Shown piece after piece: positions 35,701-48,780 of a stretch of DNA of 64,000 nt (position 1 is the first letter of the stretch; the number at the start of each line of letters is the position of its first letter). Position numbers and translations under genes: made by a program. The stretch covers positions 13,614,001 through 13,678,000 of the forward strand of contig OZ059899.1 in assembly GCA_964057225.1 (NCBI GenBank). The letters run 5' to 3'. Below the pieces are notes generated by a model that saw only the letters and a list, made by a program, of their open reading frames with translations, was not told the origin of the DNA and made no database searches. Source of the stretch: Auanema rhodensis. Its lineage: Eukaryota > Nematoda > Chromadorea > Rhabditida > Rhabditidae.

Positions 35701-37455
35701 CAATATAACATATAATTAAAAATATTATATTATTATTATGTCTAAATAAATTATTTCTTTTTTAAAAATCCTTTTTTTTTCTTTCAAATAATAGTAAAGA
35801 AGAAATAAATATTTTGGTTTAATTGCTCATTTTCATCTTTTACTTAAGAGTTTAAGAAAGATGAGAAAATATTTTGAATGTCAAAAAAAAAACATTTAAA
35901 AGGACAATAGTGAAGGACATATGTAATGTATAATATAGTATTTCAAAAGGAAAGAATATTTATTGGAATTACCAGACTAAAATTTGCTTCAATGACCTCG
36001 ATAGTCTTAGCTCTTTTTTTTTTTTTTCTTAAATATTCTTCAAGAATATTCACGCAAATATACGATATAGTATTCATATTATAAGTTATTATATCATATA
36101 ATTAATAATAATAATAATAATAATATTCTAATTATTATTCTTATAATATTTGTTTGTTTGTTTGTTTGTTTATATTTTTAAAACAAACCTGCATTGATTC
36201 TCCGGCTCCGATTGCTGTCCACCATTTGCCCTTCTTGACTGGCTGTTCAATGTTGAAGACGAGGTTATCACCAACAGATTTCCATGAGACAGTCTTGCTC
36301 TTATCCCTATTTTCATAATTGCAAGTTGCTGGTGCATTATCAGCTCGTTTAACAACAGCAGCTAGAAATATATAAATTATATGTTAACTATATATATATA
36401 TTTAACTATATGTATATATCTTTAATCATATAATATTTTTAATTTTCAAAATCAATTTAATTATTTCCAGTTTATCTTCATCTAACTAGTTTTCTATAAC
36501 ATTTTCTTCTTTTATAGTTAGTTATATGCATATAGTTAAAGTTTTTTTTTGACTCTATACTTCATCATCTTCTTCATACCCTTTAAGGTAATTTGTCTGT
36601 TTTTGTTTTCAAAAACACTTCATGGTCATTCCTCTGTTTCATCTAATTCATCAAATGATTCATCAATTAAGCCTCTTTTTTTGGTTTCAAGAAAGAAACT
36701 GGATATGGGATTGCAATTATTTGGAATTAATCGAATGGAATTTTCAAAAAAAAAAAAGATTTAAAGGAAGCAAGTGTGAAACCATGAATCCTAGTGTTTA
36801 GACGACTGATTAGCAGAACTGGATAAATGAATTTCTTTGTTTTTTTTTTCAAAAAAAAAAACATTCCAAATGAGATTATATTCAGATTTGAAATGACTAT
36901 CATGAGATAAGTTTTTTTTATGATGATATACTTGCCACAAAAGATTAATATAAAAGAAAAAAAGTTTCTTTTTCAAATCACTGCTTCTCCCCTCGTTTTG
37001 TTTCTCAGTCCCAACTACAATGAACACGAAAATACACAGACATTTCGGTAATTCTTTTGAGAAATAGTTAAGCACTTGATTGCCTCATAAGCTTAACACT
37101 TGAAAATCATTCACACGACCCTGTGCATCTTTATCCATTTCGTCTGTTACGCAGATAAAAAACGTTTTTTCTTCCACTTCAAACTAATTTGCGGACTTTT
37201 TTTTTGCTCCATAGATAAGAAAATTTTGAACAAATTTTGGAACAAAAAAAAACACAAAAATATGATGAAATATAGACGAAGGAAAGTTAAACATATTCAT
37301 GATTTTAACGATTTTCGATCAACCTATTCACACACACACAAACACAAATACGCCAAATCAAAGGGAAAAGAAGATGATTTTGAAAAACGAAAAACAAATA
37401 AAAGTTGTATCCAACCATTTGAATAAGATGAAATAGTTTTCTCTCTAATCCTTCC

Positions 37456-37520
<65 letters not shown>

Positions 37521-38939
37521 AATCTATCTACCTCTATCTTCAAATTTATATTTTGAATGAAACAGCTCACTTACCAGGTTTACCAGAAGTACAGCTAACA
37601 GCCAGGTCACAGACACGTCGTTTAACTAAATCTTTTGGAATTTCAATAGGAGCTCCAAGATCAATGGCTGGAGCAACAGTAGGGAAGTAAAATGTCTATA
37701 AAATATTTATATTATATTATATGATAAATCTTTTGAAATTAGAGATTGACAAGCTTCAACATTTCTCTTTGAAATTACCCAAAACAACACAAAAAACAGT
37801 TTTCTTCCTTATAAGCGTATAACATGATAAACAGGTGGTCATTAGACCGGACTATCAACTTAACAAGGTTGGAAAAAAAGTTTAAAGAACAAGTTGTAAA
37901 GAGAAAATGTTGGAAAATCTAAAAAGTTTCATAGTGTTCTAGATTCTAGCTATCAGAAATCTTAATAAAAACGAAAAAGAAATGTTTTCTTTTGGTCAAA
38001 TAAAAAGTAGAAAAAAAGAAGAAGAATTTTCATATAATATGTTGATCATAAATTAATTTGATATTAGTAAACAAAATCATTAACTATTAGCTTGTTAACT
38101 ATATATGTAATATAGTTAATACAAGCTAATGAAAAGATATAAATTATAACAGCTAATAGAATAAAGTAATGATAATGATGATGATAAACATGATTGTAAT
38201 CATTGCTATCTTCTTTTAATCATTTTCTTTATTTCAGTTAATTCTTGAGTTTTGTTTATAAAAATTAGTTGACGACTTACCACACAGTTTGAGAGATCAG
38301 CATCAGTTTTGTCGTTTGATGTTAATGGTCTTGCAAATTCAGCTGTTAAAATATGATCCTAAATCATTAACTATGTGTAATTATAGAACTTAAAATTGAT
38401 CAATTACTTGTAGATCGAAAGCCAATGATTGAACATTGGTATTTACATCCGATTCAATATCGTTTTCAGCATTTACATGACCATCAACAAGACCAATTTG
38501 ACCAGAACGGACGAAAATACCGATTACATCAGTCTGTAGTATATGTTTTATAGGTGAAGTTGCAACTTGCTGCTTTTCTTACCGGCTTTTCGTCATCTCC
38601 AAAGTATACGCCTGACCAGAAACTTGGATTATGAGATGAAGCAGAAAGTTTGAAGACAACATCAGAGCTTAATTCATCGTATTCCCATGATAATGAGTAA
38701 TCATCAGACTATAAACAGTTTCGTATTCAATAATTCCAGTAACTTAACCATATGTGTATAGTTAATACAATAACTATACGTATCAATCATAAACGATTTC
38801 ATGTATCCGTGTATTACAACTGATTATTGTCTTAAGATACATATATGTATCTGAATATATTCTGACAACAGATCAGTTGAAGAATGGAATTTATACTATG
38901 TTAACATGATATTCATCAGAGAGAAAGAAAGAGAGAGAG

Positions 38940-38996
<57 letters not shown>

Positions 38997-39288
38997 ATAG
39001 GGTAGGGGTGGGTGCGATAATGATGTATAATCATTAACTATAACGGCTTTTCCCCTTAATTATACATATATATATATACATATATGTATATCAACTAACT
39101 ATAAATATGATACAGATCCATTATCTTTCGTTATTTGCTTGACGTTCATCACTTTCATTATCCAGATTTGAAATTCAGAATATGGATTTACCTTATACTA
39201 TATGAATAAGATGAATTAGCTTCAACAGTTTACAGTTTCCTCGAGCTCTGTGAAGTAAAAGACGAAGAGAGAGATAGAGGGAGAGATA

Positions 39289-39333
<45 letters not shown>

Positions 39334-40205
39334 GCTATAAAGAATATGTATATAATTACTAAACCATATATTGGATAAAAAAACTGTTTAAACCTAAAGA
39401 GAATTAGAGATATTCATAACCAGTTGTACATCTCATTTTTCCAAATCCATGTATCACACAGCCAATTAAACCGATGATATATCCGTTTTCAAAACTTATG
39501 TAGAAGTTACGAGAATGAAGAGAAACAAACAGACATCTGATACAACTATATCAAAGAGCAGTTTACGTTCAATTTTTTATAAAAAAAATTTTAAATGATC
39601 TGAGATCATGATGGTGAGGATGATTAGCTTATAAGCTTATAGTTCCTCCAATAGATGAATGAGAGGTGAGATTGTTGGAAGTTTCGTTACAATTCGAGAA
39701 AAGCTAATGATCCTTAGATTGAAAATGAGTAAATTGGCTTTGCATGAGAGAATCAAGGTCAAGTTCGCTTAAGGCTAGAACTTCACACGCATATTAGAAG
39801 GTAGGATCAAATGGGGCTTCTATATGAAGGCCATTCAGGTAATAATCCAGTAATATACACCGGAATTCCTTTTTTTCATTTAAAAAAGGTTAGAAATCAT
39901 ATGCAAAAAAGGAAGTGTTTCAAGGAAAATCTATTGTAACAAGCTAAAATCTTAGTTTGTTAGTTGAATCTTCAGAAGATGAGATGACTTGAGAAGAATC
40001 AGAAGAAGAACAAGAGAATTGAAGAGATGATACATTTAAAAAAATTCGTTTATATGATATGATACTGATATTGCATTAACTATTAAGGTAAAGTTGTAAA
40101 CAAACTAACCTCGAATGAACAGGTTGGAATCTGACGAACTGAGCGGGCTGATATGGATGTGAGCTGAATGACAGCAAGAAGGAAAAGAGATAATCTTCGT
40201 CTCAT
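32706..40205 (-). CDS. Secreted protein with two DOMON domains and a mucin-like tail
   Basis: About 836 residues from 18 exons, all phases agreeing: 40110-40205, 38583-38708, 38408-38533, 38281-38358, 37575-37695, 36189-36361, 35289-35411, 35165-35236, 35026-35112, 34696-34876, 34411-34539, 34280-34335, 33696-34184, 33346-33609, 33186-33249, 33026-33136, 32864-32976, 32706-32807. A signal peptide ([20 protein letters not shown]) opens it. Residues about 30-140 form one DOMON-like domain (TCSFE...YSLSWEYDE...[10 protein letters not shown]) and about 200-335 a second (TCNYE...[15 protein letters not shown]...WWTAIGAGE). DOMON domains bind haem or sugars in other proteins. A long Ser/Thr/Pro/Glu-rich region follows, with a 54-bp tandem repeat, then a Cys-containing C-terminus (CCNRYQREC). 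No membrane anchor is seen. Extracellular or cuticular location is likely; function is unknown. Confidence 0.8.
33409..33570. repeat. Three tandem 54-bp coding repeats
   Basis: Three head-to-tail 54-bp units inside one exon of the DOMON gene. They encode an 18-residue unit, [18 protein letters not shown]. The middle (33463-33516) and last (33517-33570) copies, both encoding the full unit, are almost identical. The copy at 33409-33462 is the most diverged (Met to Ile, SPSP to SALP in its neighbour). Confidence 0.9.
37455..37514. repeat. (CT)n microsatellite in a DOMON-gene intron
   Basis: About 25 CT units, followed by ATCT units, in the intron between 36361 and 37575. This intron also holds low-complexity A/T runs. 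Confidence 0.9.
38921..38993. repeat. (GA)n microsatellite in the first intron of the DOMON gene
   Basis: GA/GAAA tract about 73 bp long. A second GA/GATA/GGGA tract lies at 39264-39330 in the same intron, which spans 38709-40109. Confidence 0.9.
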
Positions 40206-42671
40206 GATAGCTGGATATAAGAGTATGTATATGTGTGAATAGTATATATATTTGGATATATGTGTAGGTGTAGTGATGTGCTGTAAGTCTGGAATGAGGA
40301 GAAGCTTTAGCTTTTCAAAGTATTTCTAATAAGATATAAGAATGAATGAGGAAGTTGCAGATGAGAGAGAAGTAAGATCACACCCAACTGATGGAAATTT
40401 ACGACTAAGAATGACTGGAATGAAATTCAGATATGATGTGGAAAGTGAGAATCACCAACACATACACACACACATATACACAGAAGCAAGGATGGACTTG
40501 AAAGGGGCTGGGTCTGGCTCAAGTTGACTGGCTCCGCCCCAAACATTTAACACGCTTCTGTATTCATTATAGAAGTCTAGCCCTTTCACTGTATTAACAA
40601 GTATAGAATAGAAATGAGAGATAGAGGGTGAGAGAGAGAGAGAGAGAGATGTAGAAATAGAACCAATATAAGTTTTGATGAAAAGGGTAAGTAATTAAGC
40701 TATGTCATAATTTCATAATATTTTTAGAAATTCTGGAGACGAAGTACATCAACACCTTAACTTTACCTCCAATTTAGGAAAAAAAGTTGAAGAGGCCTCT
40801 AAGAACTTTTTGTTATTATTATTGACAAGAAGTACAGCACAAGCATAGTTTCAAGTTTTTTTTTCGCGAAAAACTCGAGGACATAGGTAAACAGCTGGAT
40901 GGCTGCCCTTCGTTGGGACTTCTTTTTCATTTCTTATACGGTATAGTTAGAAATTGAAGAGCTAAGATAATTGAGGTGCAGATCAAGATTATATAGGTTA
41001 AAAATAAGGAAAAAAGAAGAAAGAAGGAGAGAGGGGTGAAGGGTAGAAGGGACCTGTTTGGAAGAATGGTAAAAGCATGGATATGAAGAAAAGAAACGAC
41101 ATAAGATTATAGAAAGAAAGGGATGACAGCAGACATCCGAAGCCAAAAAAAGAAAGGCAAGAAGCCGACTCTCCTTTCGTCATCATCATCATCATCATAG
41201 TCGTCTTCTCTTGCTTTCGGAATAGAAAAGTCAACAAGTGTGTCTGAGGGCATCATTAGTCTTCTACTACCAATGGGTAGACAAGGTCGACACGAACCGG
41301 GTCTCGCATATAGTGTGAGGAAGCAAAAACAGATTCATCTCAGGAAAGTCCCTCCTCTCTCTCTTTCTCTCTACGTATTTCTCTCTCTATATGTACCTTG
41401 TATATACAGCCATTTACACTAACCCATCATTCATTCATCCATATTTGGAACGGATTTCGAAGCTTTGTCTTTATACTCTTCATTCATTGCTTATTTCTCT
41501 GTATCTGACTGTCTCACCTGAACTTTTCTTAGGAAAAGGCAACAATACATGTTTCTTCTCAACTATCATCTGATTCCTCCACTTTCATTAAGAATCCCTT
41601 CATCTTAGCTACATCTTTGGAGATAATTGTCATTCTATATATCTAGTGGTATCTTAAAAAGAAAAGATAATTACTTACCTTAAAAAGGTTATTCAGACAG
41701 CAATCTTCTTAATATTTACTCAAATCGAAGAGAGAAAATTGAAAAGTAACCAGAATTACAAGTTATTAGAACTCTTTGAACGATCCGAATGACTCAATAA
41801 CATCAAAGATCACTAATCAGATTATTAGACATATATCTATATCATGCTCAAAAGGTTGATTTGATCTATAATATTGATATTTAACTTATTTCGGATCAAA
41901 ATACAACTTTGTCTACCTAAACACATACTTGTTTCATCTCGATCTCGTCAAAACTGCATTTTATGATGGATTAATCTAGCTTATTGTATATTTCGAAACG
42001 AGAATACATTACTATAATTCAAATATTAGCTGCGATAATGATTATGATGAGGAGGATGTTTATAAGTTTAACTTAATCAGTTTCATTTTCCATATAGGAA
42101 ACTAAAACTTGTTCTGAAAAATTGTTTCATAACTGGTTTGAATGGGAGAAATGAAAAGAAAATTTCATCTAATCACTTCCAAGTGTTTGTTTATCTTTTC
42201 ATAACTGTCCAACAAACTTTTAATTTGTCCCAAAAACTTACGGCTCCGTTGAAACCATTCGAGTTTTTTTCTGTTCTTCACAACTCCCCCCCCCCCCTTC
42301 TCTAGCCACTTGATTTAACTTTATTAATTGCAAAAAACTTCTTAATGGCATGTTTACAAACAACTTTTACTAATAAAGTTTTCTATAATTTTCTGTTAAG
42401 TAATACTGAAATTTTATAAAAAGTATGGTTGATCATATGTCTAGGGGTCTAGTCTTAAAAGCTGGACTACAAGGTTCAGTTGTCACATTGTTTTCCGGTT
42501 CGTTTCATTGCATCATAATACGTTTTTCTCAAAAAAAATTGGGACACTACTCTACAAAAAGATGACATTTAGATACAAAAAACTTATTTGTATAATGGGA
42601 AACATTTATTTCTCTTTCAATTTATTGTTTTTCTTTGTTTCAGTAGTTTCAAGTTAAAATGCAAAACACTA
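40206..42671. other. Upstream region of the DOMON gene
   Basis: About 2.5 kb with no supportable gene. It holds short GA (40627-40650), CA (40460-40478), CAT (41178-41198) and CT tracts and a run of 13 C at about 42286-42298. The open frames at 40998-41237 and 41240-41573 look compositional. Some of this must be the DOMON promoter; the rest is spacer before the tRNA. Confidence 0.55.
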
Positions 42672-42744
42672 AGCCCACGGCCGGGATCGAACCGACAATC
42701 TTCTGATTAGAAGTCAGACGCCTTATCCATTAGGCCACGCGGGC
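42672..42744 (-). tRNA. tRNA-Arg (anticodon UCU)
   Basis: The minus strand folds as a full cloverleaf. The acceptor stem is GCCCGCG/CGTGGGC with one G-U pair. The D arm contains TAATGGATAAG, the anticodon stem-loop is CTGACTTCTAATCAG and the T loop is TTCGATC. The anticodon TCT reads AGA. A Pol III terminator (TTTT) follows about 7 nt after the 3' end. The discriminator base appears to be T. Free-standing, between the DOMON gene and drsh-1. Confidence 0.95.
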
Positions 42745-43156
42745 GCACGCTCATGGTAGAAGTGGCAAGGTCTAGTACATCATGCAAGCCCCTGGCGAAA
42801 GTTTATTGAAATAACACAAAAAATGTGTTTCAAATCACCAGTATAAGAAGAATTTTCAACGAAGATTTATTTAATTTTCTTTAAAAATTATATATAAACG
42901 ACATACGTAGATATGAATAATTTCATCATCATATGCAATGTCGATGTGGAAGTCAACATCGAAATATTTCGCTCCCAGCAATTTACGAGAGACGGAATAT
43001 TTCAATGTTGGCTTTCAGATGACACAGATTATCAAAAACTTCATAATTAGCACATTTAAAGAATGAAAATATGATTTGAAAGAATTATTCCAAGTTATGA
43101 GCACAGTTGACCACAGCTTCAACATGACAAATTCAAAACATAATTCAATTAACCTT

Positions 43157-46100
43157 CTAATAGTATGCAGGATGTGAATATGGGGGATTGATATTGGGAG
43201 GCATCAAAGGCACAGTTATACCAGGATTTAAAACATTAGAGCTCGAGAGATGAACCGGAACTTGAGGATTAGGATATGGCATGAAATTATTTGAATGTCC
43301 TAGTATAGGAGGAGGAGGGCCGAGAATGTGTGTCGTAGGTAAAACTGATCCATAAAAGCTTGGAGGAGGATAAGGCGGAACTGGAGCAATACAAGTGGAA
43401 AAGAGAGATGGTATGGAAGATTTATCTTCCTTGTGATTTATCTGTAAACAAACATTAACCAGAAGAAATTCAAAACAACATACGTCGGAACGTTGCCGTG
43501 ATCCGTCCAGAACAGGGAAAAGTTCTTTACACTCAACGATGGCTCTTCTAGCCGCTTCCATTTCAGCCGCGTGCATATTACCTGCCTCACCAACAGCTAG
43601 CCTTTTTTCACTACAATCACAATCTTCATTCAAATCTTAGCATGATGAACATACCGGAAATATACAGCAACTTTATAACGACGAGTATTTGACGGACCTT
43701 CAGCAGAAATGACCCTGAACAGTAAAAATAGTCAAACACATATCAAAGAATCTCTTACCTATAGGTAGGCATTGCCGGCTCTTTTGATTCCACATTTCTC
43801 ATAGTTAAACAAAGCTGTTGTAACTGAGATTTGGGATCATTCCATTTATTAGCTTCAATGAACAACTGAAATCAAATTTACATTAACTGACGAATAATAG
43901 AAGAATACTTACTTTCAAACGGGGCAAAAAGCAAACTTTGATGAAGGCTTTGCATACGCCAAGACCACCATCCAGATATAATGCTCCGATGAAAGCTAAA
44001 GAAGATACTAGCTAAATAATGTAATGTAAGAATTACCTTCCACTAAATCAGCTTTATCTTTAGTACGTAAATTAGCTGAATCTCTATTTCCTGGAGGTTT
44101 GATCAGATACTCACTCATATTAAGGTCATCACATATAACTGACTAGAAAATTGAATAATTAATCAAATTTAAGAAACATCTTTAAGAGTTTCTTACTTGA
44201 GTTTTGTTGCTAACAATACAAGTACGAAGAAGAGATAAATGTCCTTCATGATGATAAGGGAAATGTTTGTACAAATAATCAGTAACAAGAAGTTGTAGTA
44301 CGGTATCACCGAGCCACTCCAGTCGTTGATTATTACCTCTGAAAAGAGTAAAGTGAGAAATTTAGAGAAGAAATTGAAGAATTACTTTGATATGCAATTA
44401 TATGGAACATTTCTACGAGTGAAAGCTTTAGCTAATAATCTAATATGTTTAAAACGGAATCCAATTGAATTTTCGAAGTTGGTTAAATGTTGTAAAACTT
44501 CAAACATGGGGATAAGCTCACGGTCTCCATCTTTGTATTCATCACACTGAAAATAGTAAAATGACTACCAAGTAAATGAGAATAATGTTATACTCTGAGT
44601 TCTTCATCTGGTACGTTAAGCCAGCGGTGAAGATCTTCTGGTTCTTTTCCGAACATAGCGTCGGAAAATAATTTATCACACTTATCGATACCAGCATCCA
44701 AGTAAACAGCTGCCATAATAGCTTCAAATGAATTTGCAAGAGCATGTCGAAAATCGGATTCATGACACAAATCTGGGCCATGAGCAAACAGTAACCAGTG
44801 TTGAAGACCAATATTCTAAAGAGAACTAGATCAATGCTTATAAGATTCAACAAGGAATACCTGAGCTAAAGCAGCAAGATTTCGATTTTGAACTAAAGCA
44901 CTTCGATATGTGGCCAAAACACCTTCGTTGTGCAGTGGCAAAATCAAATATAGTCTGACTGAGACAACCATTTCAACAACGGCATCTCCAAGATATTCCA
45001 ATCGTTCGTTGTGAGTTATAGGAGATATTACAGATTTGCTTTGACCAGATAATGACATAATTTCAATAAGACGGAAAATTCCTGAAGGAAAATACAGTTA
45101 AATTCTTTCTTAATAGACTTCTTACCTCGTTTTTTCTCTCGTTTTTCGTCAAGTATGGAATATTTCCGTTTATATCCGCAATTTAATAAAGTATTTTTAG
45201 CATGATCAACAGTTGTACCATAATTTTGCTAAAAATAAGAACGAATTGTGCTTAGAAACAATAACAATCTAAGTAAACCTTAAAAGAAGGATGTGTTAGA
45301 GCCAATTCCAACAGTGTTCTATTTTGAAAACTATGATTAATTCGTTTTTCCAGAACCTGCAATTCACGATTGAAACTTGAAATAGATTTGTAACATACTT
45401 CAAAAGACCAGTGGAGCCTAGCATGTTGGCAAGCCAATAGTATTACAAGTGAATGAGGTACAATATCAGGATACAAGCCTATTTTATAAAAGAGATCAGA
45501 AGGTAGGGTAACCGTAGCACATCTGATATTGTTGCTAAAATAATTATTTTAAATATTTACTGAGAAAAAAAAGAAGTGAAAGATATACCTCTTGCTTTTC
45601 AGTGATTCTATTTTCAATTGTAAATTTTCTATTTCCAGCCTAACTTGTTCAGAAACATTTTTCTTAACAGCATATAGATGACGCATCTTGCTAAGTCTTT
45701 TGGTGAGACGATGCAACTCAGGATTATGCACAGCAAGATATGCCAAAGGTCTGGAAAATAAATTTTAAATATTATTAAATAAATTTTTGTTTTGATTACT
45801 TTAATGTATTCTGAATAACTTGAATATCTCTTGTTTCTGGACTACGTTGAAAACTATCTACACGAATAGCAGAAGGTTTCTGAAAAGTGAATAACTAAAA
45901 TTTTATTATTCTGTCACTATATACCTTTGAAGGGCATACCAGTATCTGATTTTTTTCTCTACTAATAAATTTTCGGAATTGTTCTTCTGTAGACTGAAAT
46001 AAAATATGTTAATGCAACTGTGAATATAAATTTCAATACATTCAACAGGAAGGATCTATCTTCATTGGCCAAGAAAGGCTTGAATGAAGTCAACAAATGC

Positions 46101-48101
46101 TCAATAACCTTATTCATACCAAGAAGTTCTGTTCGTCCTTCTATAAAGATAAATATTTTAAATAGATATACAAAAAGTATGATTATACCTCTTTCCATGA
46201 CAAAACGGGGCATGATATGGAAATATGGACAGCCTTCACCTTCCGGTACATCATTCGGATATCTACTAACATCAAAAAAATCCAGAATATCGTCAAAAAC
46301 ATAATTGTAGAAAGCTTCTAGTTCACCAATTGTAAAAGACTTCAATATATATTTTTAGAATTTAAATAAATGGCTTAATGACTTACACTAGGCATTGGTT
46401 CTTTAATAAATTCAAATTCGAAATCAGAAGTCCATCTTGAAGATGGCATAGAAGGAAACACATCAGGCAAGGGACGATGGAATAATACCTTAATTGAAAA
46501 AAATAGTTGTTAGAACATGAGTTTCAATTACCGAGTAACCATCAAATTTATAAAATCCGTTGTCATGATAAATTTGAGATCGAGGAAGTCCAAAGGTATT
46601 TATTGGAGCTCCAACTTTGAGCACATAATGATATAACTTATCATGATTACTAAAACAATATGTAATTGGATAATAAAGTTGAAACATACTTTGTGTTGAG
46701 GTCACACGAAGGAATGTACTGTTCACCCATATATTTACTATGTCGTAGCCCTTCTCTACGAGCTCTAATAGAACACCTACAGACAGGACCATCATTCGAC
46801 TGTAAAATGAAAATATAATTGAAATAATTCAGATATAGAGCATACCATTCCCTTTTCATTGAATATAATATCAGGACTTAAAGCTGCTGCATGATTTTGT
46901 TTCCTATCAACCTCTTTTCTCAACATTTCTAGATTTCTTTGACGATCGGACAGTTTATCATTCTCATCGCCTTCATCTTCAGAAGATGAATCAGAAGAGC
47001 CGTCATCATGTCCACCTATAAATCCGTTTTTAGTTTAAACAGAAACTGTGAGTGAAGCCTACATTTGCACTTGTGATGAAGAGGAGGTGTAGGAGAACGC
47101 GGAACTTCAACTTGTGAACTTTTGTGTAATTTAATAGTTCCTAATACGTTTTCTTTAAATCGAACAAGATTATCTTGGCTTGTAGCCGTCAAATGAGCAA
47201 CTTCATCAATCTATAAGTAATATGTTGGGTATAATGTAATAATATTTTTATTTCTTACCACATTATAATCACAACAAACAGGAAACGCCGAGGATGGAGT
47301 TTCTTTGACTTTCATAATACTAGGATCAAAATCATATTCATCTAATACAATTTCTTCTTTTAATTCTTTTTCACCTAACAAAGGAACATCTGAAATATGA
47401 ATAATAATAGAAATCGATAAAATTTCTTAATCACCGTCGAAAAATTGTGGTCTTCCGTCATTATTAATTGATGAACTAGTATGCTAAAATTCAAAACAAA
47501 TTAGAAAAGATGAAACAAATCTCGACAAACCACCGGGACTTCTCCTTTCTCACATGAATTATTTGTATGGTTTTCCAATAATTCTTCGAACTTATCGTCA
47601 TCTTGATTTTTTCCTTTCTTCTTTTTCTTTTGCTCATGTTCTTTAGCTTCCTCGACTAGTTCTCCCAACGTTCTAGCAGTTGACCTCCTCTCACTTTCCC
47701 TTTCAGATACCTAAAATGCAAAATTACCCTAGAGAAAAGAAGAATAAGAGTTACATGTCGTTTCCTCCTTCGCTTCTTTGATTTTGAGTGTTTATCATCT
47801 TTATCATTAATTTGATCATTGGGCGGAGGAGGACAATCTCTTGGTTGATGAGAATAATCTGCTAAAAACTGAAACTTATACCAAAACAATTAAGAAAAAC
47901 ATACCCCTGTATTGACCCGATGGGGGAAGCCAATTATTTACTGATGTTACCGGCACAGGAACAGCATAGGGAACAAATAAAACCTTCAAAGAACACAAAA
48001 TTTTGAATACGCTCAACTTATCTTACATTATTATGACCATTTTGAGGGTACTGGCTATGAACGGGAGGAAAAGGAGGAGGGAATTGAAATTGATTATTCA
48101 T
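43157..48101 (-). CDS. drsh-1: Drosha, nuclear RNase III
   Basis: Catalytic subunit of the Microprocessor, which cuts primary microRNAs in the nucleus together with Pasha/DGCR8. From ATG 48101: a Pro-rich N-terminus ([20 protein letters not shown]), then a basic and acidic linker ([28 protein letters not shown]). Next comes the central domain with the [12 protein letters not shown] block and a Cys pair (CKCGHDD). Two RNase III domains follow: [17 protein letters not shown] at about 44960-45012 and [16 protein letters not shown] at about 44295-44340. Both keep the acidic catalytic residues. A dsRNA-binding domain spans about 43480-43890 and includes [13 protein letters not shown] and the alpha helix [13 protein letters not shown]. 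The last exon (43157-43441) encodes 94 residues of Pro/Tyr/Asn-rich sequence after the dsRBD, a tail I do not expect from other Drosha proteins. Roughly 20 small exons with short introns; I checked frame through the conserved parts, not at every junction. Confidence 0.96.
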
Positions 48102-48780
48102 AAGCTAATCATAAGAGTTGGCAAAATACCTGAAAACATGTAGATGGAGTACAAAATATGATTTCTAACAAGTTTAAGATTCTATGTGTATTTTTATGTC
48201 ATTTCAACAAATATAAATGAGCAATATAAAAGTAAATATGTGCAAAACAGTGCATTATTCTCCATTTGAAATCCTTGATCAATATGATCTGCGTTCTAGA
48301 GAAACCAAATGTTTTTGAGCACAGTTCGCTTTTAAATTCAAAGTACCAGCCTCTAAAGGAATCTCTAACTGTATAAAGTTTTCAAAAAAACAGTATCTAT
48401 TTACATATTTTTAAATAAAACATTTGTTGTCATTGAAAATGTATACGTAAATTTACGTACGCGAATTGTTCAGAAAAATTCAAATAGAATCTGAATGTAA
48501 AACAAATTCTTTTTATTTATTTCAATATTAAAATTATTAAAAAATGTCAAATAATTGTTTGTGTTAATTAATTATAGCATGAAAATAAGAATTTATTCAA
48601 ATAATGAGTAAAAATTAAAAAAAAGACAATAAAATAAATAATATACAACATTGTGATTTGTTCTAAGCACGACAGTACCCGTAAATGACATGAAATGTGT
48701 AAAGGATGTAAGGTAATAAGAAATAAGCGACAAAAATTAAGAAAGAATTCTAAAAAACGGTCAAATAAAATCAAAAAAAC

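Noticed and set aside
37100-37426. 108-codon plus ORF within the DOMON gene
   Set aside because: Lys/His/Phe-rich and lying in an intron of a well-supported minus-strand gene.
42261-42300. Poly-C run as a functional element
   Set aside because: It is a simple homopolymer with no neighbouring gene feature; length may also be a sequencing artefact.
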